Source: Enoplosus armatus
Taxonomy: Eukaryota; Chordata; Actinopteri; Centrarchiformes; Enoplosidae
Length of the DNA stretch: 64,000 bases
NCBI RefSeq assembly: GCF_043641665.1
Contig: NC_092203.1
Location: 3,162,001 to 3,226,000 of the forward strand
Direction of reading: 5' to 3'
Shown: positions 56,978 to 64,000 of the stretch, piece after piece
Numbering within the stretch: position 1 is the stretch's first letter
How the letters are laid out: each line of letters opens with the position of its first letter
Notes under the pieces: model-generated
Database searches by the model: none
What the model was told of the DNA's origin: nothing
The model's input: the letters and a program-made list of their open reading frames with translations, nothing else
Made by a program: the position numbers and the translations under genes

Positions 56978-59198
56978 TGGCCTATCGTCAGAGAGGATTG
57001 TAATTACAGACAGTCTGTCAGACAGCAGGGTGCCTTCTGTTTAGAAATCACTGAAAACACCAACTGCTCCTATTGAACTGCGTCATGGCAAACTAGTTAT
57101 CATCACTGGAGGAGTGGTGGGGAATCATCATCATCACAACCAGGCAAAACACATCAACAACCAAACATTAGTAGGAGCAAAAAAAACCCCATTTACAATT
57201 GATTTTCACACTTCATATTTTCACTCTGTTTTTGTCCCTATTTCGTTTTCTTCTCTGACCCTGTTTGAATGAACGTACATTATACTGTTTGAAAAGCTGT
57301 ATTTGGGTATAAAGTGGGAATTCTAGATGTTGTGTAATGTAACTTATGGACAGTGGGAAAGGGGGAAAGTGACGGCAAATGGTAAAGGTGTAAATTTGTC
57401 TCGCCCTAAAAGGTGTCGGAAAAAACAAACAGGAGAGAGAGGGAGACGTCAATCAGTCCGAGTCCTGGGAGGAGCTGTAATCAGGCAGTAAGTGAAAACG
57501 CCTGGAGTCAAGTTTCTGGATACCTGGTGAACGTAAGTCCAATATTCGCTCTCCTTTTAACTGTTTTCCTCTCCACCAACCTGGTGGCTCTGGAGCATCC
57601 AGTCGGGTTGCTAACCAATAGGAGGCCTCCCAAACTAGCTAGGTCTTTAGCTGCTAAATGCTCCACTCTGTTCACCAGCTAGTTGCTAACTTTGTCTGTC
57701 TGCTGTTTGCTGCTGGGCAGGTAGCGTATATCTGAACTGAAAACAGCTGCCTGCTTGGTCTGCAGGCGCTGATGAGAGCGGTGAGAGAGAACCAAAACAG
57801 TCAAGTTAGGGGCCAGAAAATCAAAACAAAGGGCTTGAAGATGCTAAAACGCTTTATGAAAGTGAGGGGAACTGCAGAGTTGGGTGATAATAATAATAAT
57901 AAAGTGCCTTTCACATACAAGTAGTTATTTGACCCATTGGTAATATAAGAATATTCATCAGAGTAGCTTTAAGAACAGTACTTGAACTGCAGCCCTGCAA
58001 TAATGAACACTCTGTTTCAATATTTGATATTAAAACGTAAAAATAAACAAGTCTAATTCAAAATAAGCGCATGGTTCACATCCTTCCCTCATGGTTTTAT
58101 CTCTCTAAATAAATCTACAAAATAAGACTCAGGTTGAAAGAAAAGCAACAAATGGAAGGACTATTTTACAAGATAATTATTCTGAAAGTCCTTTAAACTT
58201 TCAAATTCAATGAGAGCAGTGTCTCCTGCTGCTGTTCAGGGACACCGTATTGCAACATTCACTGGAGGCGCTTTAAGATCAAGTTTTAAAACAGCAACAA
58301 AACCAAATGAAAACATCGTTTTCCACTTTACAATACACTCATTCTGTGCTTTTGAGAACACCAAGGACAGTTAGAACAATTGATTAATTTATTAATATGT
58401 ATATTAATATATTATTTCCTTTTCCAGGATATTCTTGAAATAAGAAATCTTGTTTTACTGAGCAAATTATTACATAATTTGGAGCCATGTAACTCCTTAT
58501 TTCATCAATCTGTATCTGCTTCACAGCTTTAATGAGAGACCGAGAACCAGTAGGTGGGCCTCAGAGAATTCTGGGTAGACAGGAAGTCAGGGATGAGTAG
58601 CTCCTGTGCTGACAGGAGCGAGGCAGGCAGCTAATGGGTATTCCTTGTGGATAAATCAAGGAAACCATCACCTCTGCATTGTATCTCTGGATATTACACA
58701 ACAGCACTCAGGCAGAGGCTTCATCCTGCAGTAAGTTTAAGAACTAAAACTCTTGTGTTTCAAGGCCCTTCTCTTCCCTTCCTCTCTGTTTTAGAGGTAT
58801 ACACACTTTTCTTCTTAAAATAGGAACAAAAGTAACTGGAGTTTTGTCAGCGCTGGAGTGTAAGTGGTTCAGTCAGCAGGACAAAGGAAAGGAAGAAGAA
58901 AGCAAAGGAGAGATTAGATGATGTGTGGCCTACTTTTGGAGGTCCACTCACTCCTCTTTGCACCAGCTCAATCCTCTCTGTCTCTCATCCCATAAACAGG
59001 TGTGTGTGTGACTCACCTCACCTCTCCAGAAACAACCTATATGCCTATGCATATGTAAATAGTTATAAAATGACACCATACATAAACAACATACACAGGT
59101 ACACACAAAAACATTGACACACAGTGCAGATCTGAAAGGCCAGGTCTGGGAGTTTCAACAACAGGAGTTTGAGGGAAACAGAAAGAGACCAATCTTAC

Positions 59199-59400
59199 CT
59201 TTATGGACGCATTCCGACAGAAATGATGGGAGGTAAAAGGCCGATTATAGATCCAGGAAAAACTACAAAACAAATGTAGATGGTAAGACGTTAGAGTCAG
59301 GTGGAGTCACGGGCAGCAGTGCGCATGGACCGCTCCGTCAGTCACATCGGCCGGAGTAGCCGTGTTCAGTTCAGCCCGGAGATCGGAGATATGAGGCGCA
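59199..59400 (-). other. rp1l1: Candidate non-coding first exon and promoter of rp1l1
   Basis: On the minus strand a strong donor (CCATAAAG|GTAAGATTGG, GT at 59198-59197) ends a CpG-containing stretch that continues to about 59480. rp1l1 needs an upstream leader exon, and this is the best-looking donor on the correct strand in the intergenic region. The start border is unknown, and the exon could belong to another non-coding transcript. Confidence 0.3.
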
Positions 59401-60254
59401 TGTTCAAACATGCGTCAAGTCAGCGGCTTACAGACAGGAAGTACACTGACGTGCACTTTCAAAGTAATGCGTGCATTTCAGTTTGGAACGGAGACATTAG
59501 CATGATATTTACAACCCGCCAAAAGTGCAGGGATAATTTGACTAATCATTCACACCGTCATCAAAAAGTGTTTTTATTACACAACAATGTTTCAAAGAGA
59601 TAAAGAAGTTGCACAGACTTAGTATTTCAGCAGATAAAACTTTTATTTTAAATGCACGACCGGAAATGATGTATTGTAGATATGGCTAACTTGACGTAAT
59701 CTCAATCCGCTATCTTTACATTAGTAAACCCTGTCTCCTCCGATTTACTTCTTGGAGAACCACAGGAGGAGAAGAGAGGCAGAAGAAGAGAGGAGCAGAG
59801 AGGAGGAGGAGGAGGGGAGAGAAGGGGAGATGAAGAGGAGGAGTGGGATACATGTGAAAGAGGATTAGACTTGCCTGAGCCATCTGTGGCTTTCCCGAAT
59901 TGATAAACCGAGTTACAGGACGGACCAATTAGCAGCAAACAAACTCAATGACAACTCAAACAATATCAGTCTGTCTCCAAACTGTCGCGGCTGAACATGG
60001 AAACAACAGGTGTCAGCTGAACTCATTAGGCAAAATAACTATGTTACTATTTCAGAATATTTGGTGGATAATTAGTTAATTAAATATGATGTGTCACTAT
60101 TAACTTTCTTTTACATTAAGTATTATGACAGAAACCTTAAAATAAAGCTTCGTGCTACCTGTATTTGAGCATTCAATCAACTGCCACACGTCATACGTGT
60201 GCGCGACGTAATCGCGTTGACTGCGCCGCACGCCCCACCCACGCGCCCGCGTCC

Positions 60255-60269
60255 GTCTCCAACGGCAAC
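60255..60269 (+). promoter_or_regulatory. RFX X-box-like site upstream of the C8orf74 start
   Basis: GTCTCC, spacer AAC, GGCAAC fits the X-box scheme GTNNCC N(0-3) RGYAAC. It lies in a CpG-rich stretch 27 bases before the ATG at 60297. RFX factors drive ciliary and testis genes through such boxes. Confidence 0.5.
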
Positions 60270-60296
60270 CAAGCGCACTTGCGTCGTTGACCAAGG

Positions 60297-62763
60297 ATGG
60301 CTTCCCTTCCAGAAAGTGAAACAGCACAGATAGCGAGACACCAGGTAGGCGGCCATTTCTTCAACACCTGGTGGTTTTTATTAAATGGATAAAAAGAAAA
60401 GGTCGTGTTATTATGGTGCCTTCAAATGCTGCCAGGGATTTAGCAACACGAACATAACCGACCGAAACATGAAGTAACCGACTGAGAGAGTTAACGCTAA
60501 CGTTGATTCATTAAAAAGCACATGCTATTGCAAATTATTTGCACCTTTATAGCCTCTTATTGGCCCCTAAAACTGCCGGCTGTATCTCTAGGCCAACAGC
60601 TGAGGTGGGTAAGCCATTAACTAGGTTAACATAGGATACATTACTTTATTTATACTAAATGTTTTCTATTGTGAAGTTCTGAAAATTAGATGTTAGGTCC
60701 AGTGAATACATTTACTCAAATACTCTGCTCAAGTACAATTTTGAGGCATTTGTACTTGGGTATTTTCATTTTATGCTACCTTATACCTCTCAGAATAAAA
60801 CATTGTACTTGTAACTCCCCTGTATTTATTTGACATCACCAGTTACTTTGCAGATTATGAATGAACATACAAAACAATATAACAGCCTCATGTAATCTGA
60901 TGCTTTGTTATTAACCATACAACTATATAAGGTAAACTTTATTGATCCCACACAGTACAAATACAGATGCATGGTAAATATAAGAAACCTTAAAAAACTA
61001 GAATATATAATGAGCATACTATATACAAAATGAAGCATGAAAAGGCACTAAATACTATACCAAACATAAATAGTACCTAAAATGATGCTCATGATGCACA
61101 TAACACAAAATGCTACTTATACATCAATGCATCAATAATATGAGACTTTTAAAGGTGCCACACTGTGAAATGAGAACCTTTCTATTTTGCTGATAATACT
61201 TCTGCACTTGTGTCTGCATCACTGTCTGTGTTAGAGAGAGGCTGGTGTGCAGAGGCTCAGCTGTCACTTCTCATGGCCCGAGTTCTTTGATGAGCGGCGG
61301 TGCTTCCACCAGGAGTTTGTGTACGACGTGGCTATGTTCTCCGTGGCCCGTGGCTTCCCCTGGCCTAACGTGATCCGGGCAGCTGTGACCGCCAAAGGCA
61401 TCTTCCCGCAGCTGCACGGTCAGAGCAAAGACGCAGTGTACCGCACAGAGGCCTTGCAGGTGACACAGTGCTTCACCCGGACGTCATGATCAGGGAGCTT
61501 AAATGTGGCCGTCAGAGGGAGCACTGTGCTTCCTGAGAGCAGAGTGCAGCAAAGGCTTCATTTGCTAGTGAGGTCACTTTCTGTACCCACTGACTCAGTC
61601 TGTTATTATCTGTTTTTGTACTGCCGTTACAAAAAGTGTTGCTGAAATATCTTTCTTCTGTCAGAAAACTGCATGGCAACAGTAACATGGTTTGGCACTT
61701 TTCTGCACCAGAACTCATGAATGCCTGTCATTGTGGATCAATGGTCTAGAATTTGAGTGAGTCATTTCCAGTGATTCAGTTATTAAAACATTCTTCATGC
61801 AGTATTATAGTGCGAGCCCATTACATTTAGTGCTATTTTGTTCTTTTCAAATGTTATCTTATTTTGCTGGAGTTTGGTTTAATAACCCTCCTCTCAGGCT
61901 TCTGGACTTTATTGTCTTCTATCCATCAGGTCTTGATGTACCCAAACTGTTGTCCTTGCTGGGAGAAGCGCTGTCTGAGTGTTTGCCAGACCTTACCTCT
62001 GTCCACCAACACGAGTTCACCCAGTTCCTCGCAGACACCTGCATCACCCGGCTGAGGCTTTTCCAGGCGGTGGTGGGTGGAGCTGCGAACACGACCATCG
62101 CTCGCCTAGACTTGGAGGTGCAGTTGCCACCCACACCCTGTCCTCTAGCACAGGTAATGAAGCCCTTGTAATCCACTACAATTCACATTAACATTTCTAG
62201 AAAATCTCAATCTGCAATGAACTTAATGCATCTCTTGATTTGTGTCAACTGATCTCTGCGCTGTACTTGTGCTACAGGGGATGGATCTGCAGGAGTGGGA
62301 GCATCAGCATCACCAAGCCAAGCTCACCTCAATGTTGCGACAGAAGGAGGAGAAGCTGAAAATGCTCCGAGATGGGTCAAGGGTCACTCTGGGGGAGGTT
62401 GATGTTCCTGAGGATGAGCAACTGGACCGAGAGGTGAGACTCACAAAAGGGATAGAAAACAAAAAAAACAGTGAAAGCATTTGGAAATATCTGTCATGAC
62501 ATGACCAGCATCGTGTCTGCCGTTCTCTGTAGGGGGTTGTGTCGCTGGTTCGCGCAGCAGTGAGGGCCACCGAAGGCCAGGTGCTGGCAAGCCTGGACCA
62601 GGAGACCTCCCTACTCAGTGACATCCTGCAGCTCAAATTGCAGCAGGCAGCCACCGGGAGGCTCCACAATCCTGCTCCTACCAATACAGGTCACATTGGC
62701 TTACATCCAGACACTCCAGCAAAAACAAAAACAGGACAGAGGCAGTCAGGAAATGCAGTGTGA
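60297..62763 (+). CDS. c8orf74: C8orf74 homologue (DUF4508 family)
   Basis: Function is unknown; the human gene is testis-biased as I remember it. Coding exons: 60297-60344, 61235-61418, 61930-62153, 62278-62433 and 62533-62763, 843 bases, 280 residues (human 294), phases consistent. Family blocks: FSWPEFFDERR and SVARGFPWPNV (human NWEEFDEQR, AVGKGFPWVEV), KLLSLLGEALSECL, FLADTCITRLRLFQAVV, ARLDLEVQLPPTPCPLAQGM (human AHLEVCMPP.PLPLAEGM). The second half is charged and likely coiled coil (QKEEKLKMLRDG; VRAAVRATEGQVLASLDQE). Exon 2 is ended at 61418 (CACG|GTCAGA) because this keeps the human frame into GLDVPKLL; the stronger-looking donor at 61460 (CAG|GTGACA) would shift frame. AATAAATAAA begins only 12 bases after the stop. 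Position next to rp1l1 matches human 8p23. Confidence 0.85.
60700..60910 (+). repeat. Dispersed fish repeat ('CAAGTACAATTTTGAGG' family) in C8orf74 intron 1
   Basis: ACATTTACTCAAATACTCTG, then CTCAAGTACAATTTTGAGG, then TTTTCATTTTATGCTACCTT and CAGTTACTTTGCAGATTATG. These blocks are in the same order as at 24.1 kb. A TTTATTGATCCC phrase, frequent in fish SINE tails, follows at about 60940. Confidence 0.6.
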
Positions 62764-62775
62764 GGATGGGACCTC

Positions 62776-62785
62776 AATAAATAAA
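62776..62785 (+). terminator. c8orf74: Poly(A) signal of the C8orf74 homologue
   Basis: Overlapping AATAAATAAA just after the stop codon implies a very short 3' UTR. Confidence 0.6.
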
Positions 62786-62959
62786 GCTAAAAGGAGGAAA
62801 ACACTGCAGATCTTAGTTATTTAATCTCACTCTCAATTTTCACTTCTGATCTACTTCTTTGTCCAGTGTGGGATAACATCTAATTATCCATTTACGGGCT
62901 ACTGTACTAGTAAGACTAGACTCCTCAACCACAGCAATATTCACTATTCACAACCTGGT

Positions 62960-64000
62960 TTATGATCATGTGGATACACCATGTTTGGTTACAAAGGAAA
63001 AGTCATAAGAACTGGTTTCACACAAGTATTTATTAAAAAAAGTCATCTTTTTGATTTGACCGAAAAAGCTGCAAAGAATAGTATTATAAATAACATCAAC
63101 ATTAAAAAAACAAAACAATCCGAGCTCTAATGCCCACTCCCTTCATTCTACGCGTCTCTTTCACAGAACTAAGTCATTAAAGCACAGCTCCATATTCCTA
63201 CATTCATAAATATTTAGCACCGAGACTGCAGCTTCTAAACAGAAAGCAACAATAAAATAATGAATATAGAAATGAAACAACAGAAATATTAAAAGTACCT
63301 AGTGCAAAGGTCAAGTAGCTTCTTTAACTCAAACACTTTTTTTAAGGCCTGCTAGTTCCCGCGTCCTGAAAACACAACTATCACATGAGGAAACTGCAGC
63401 AAGCAGCTAGAGTTAAAGCACCTGTAAACTATCCCTTAAGTGCCACGAGCTGCTAGGGTTACCAGTTACTATAGTGACGGCACCCGAGATAAAGCCTTTC
63501 ATTGTTTATGGTTACAGTACATATTTGTGACCAGTTGGGAGTGCAGCTCTTACTCAAAGCCAACTGGTTTTTACGATGGCTGAAGTGCCCCCTAAGGCAA
63601 AGCGTGTAGCTTCAATCGATGGCAGATGCATAAACAGTAGGCTGGCAAAGTCATCTGCATCACTTACAGATACAACGTGACATAAATACACACAAACAGT
63701 ACATTCAGAGAGAGCTCTCAACTCGCTTAACAGTCCAGTAACTTAGTATTCAGCATGCTCCTGCAGCACATTAAGCACAACATTGGTTTTCACACAAAAG
63801 CTGGATGGATGGACAACAGAGAGGAAAAGGAGGGATGAGATGGACGGATGAGGAGCATGAGATGGGTGCAAAATCACATATCTAATCACAAATACCACAT
63901 TGAGTTGTCTGGAATGTTTTTATGCCTCCGATATTGAGGTTTATATCTTTGTCTCATCGTCAAATTGGTAGGAATCATTTGAATGATCTCAATCCTAATC
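62960..64000 (-). other. Non-coding right edge; possible 3' UTR of a minus-strand neighbour
   Basis: No coding exon is visible. TTTATT at 63029-63034 is AATAAA on the minus strand, followed (leftward) by T/A-rich sequence. In human, C8orf74 is followed by SOX7 in tail-to-tail orientation, so this could be the sox7 3' UTR. That is inference from gene order only. Confidence 0.25.

Larger units (their letters stand above)
54348..60296. other. rp1l1-C8orf74 divergent intergenic region
   Basis: About 5.9 kb, head-to-head. The rp1l1 non-coding leader exon(s) should be here. Apart from (CA)n at 56934-56975, G-rich and purine-rich stretches at 56480-56620 and 59750-59850, and a CpG-bearing patch around 59200-59480, it is AT-rich sequence in which I recognise nothing. 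Open frames in this stretch have no homology I can name. Confidence 0.5.

Noticed and set aside
59301..59603. 100-residue plus-strand open frame
   Set aside because: No recognisable domain, no splice context and no neighbouring exons. It overlaps the CpG patch better explained as promoter DNA.
61419..61496. Reading C8orf74 exon 2 through to the donor at 61460 or the stop near 61490
   Set aside because: It would put exon 3 out of the conserved DUF4508 frame. The donor at 61419 gives an almost gapless match to the human protein.

Overview
This window is nuclear DNA from a teleost fish, probably a percomorph. The evidence is vertebrate-type split genes with GT-AG introns, many (CA)n/(TG)n microsatellites, a fold-back DNA transposon family that I associate with percomorph genomes, and proteins recognisably orthologous to human genes but organised in a compact, fish-like way. 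There is no bacterial, organellar or viral gene content. Gene names come from protein families remembered, not searched. All exon borders were built by hand from splice sites, reading-frame continuity and family alignment.

Layout, left to right. (1) 1-5417, minus strand: clic5 (chloride intracellular channel 5), cut by the left edge, with two alternative first coding exons (short CLIC5A type and long p64/CLIC5B type). (2) 8357-11453, plus strand: enpp4, a membrane-anchored ectonucleotide phosphodiesterase, complete, with a 3' UTR to about 13.2 kb. (3) 20790-27151, minus strand: xkr6 (XK-related), four coding exons, with a CpG-rich 5' end near 27.2-27.5 kb and probably a very long 3' UTR converging on enpp4. 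(4) 33237-40982, plus strand: gckr, glucokinase regulatory protein, 19 coding exons. (5) 44262-54347, minus strand: rp1l1, a photoreceptor-axoneme doublecortin protein, seven coding exons and about 2784 residues. (6) 60297-62763, plus strand: the C8orf74 (DUF4508) homologue, five exons, head-to-head with rp1l1. The last kilobase has no gene but may be the 3' UTR of a minus-strand neighbour.

The genes do not form one pathway. The order joins two human neighbourhoods: CLIC5-ENPP4 (human 6p) and XKR6/RP1L1/C8orf74 (human 8p23), with GCKR (human 2p) between xkr6 and rp1l1. rp1l1 and the C8orf74 homologue keep their human divergent order, and an RFX X-box-like site lies just upstream of the C8orf74 start codon.

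I found no convincing undescribed enzymatic or defence system. The best second-look items are an array of about 20 degenerate R-x-x-S-x-[ML]-S-x-K-S units in fish rp1l1, clustered miR-29-type sites in the presumed xkr6 3' UTR, microsatellites placed exactly at splice sites in clic5 and gckr, an in-frame alternative acceptor in gckr, and a fold-back element family with at least six copies.
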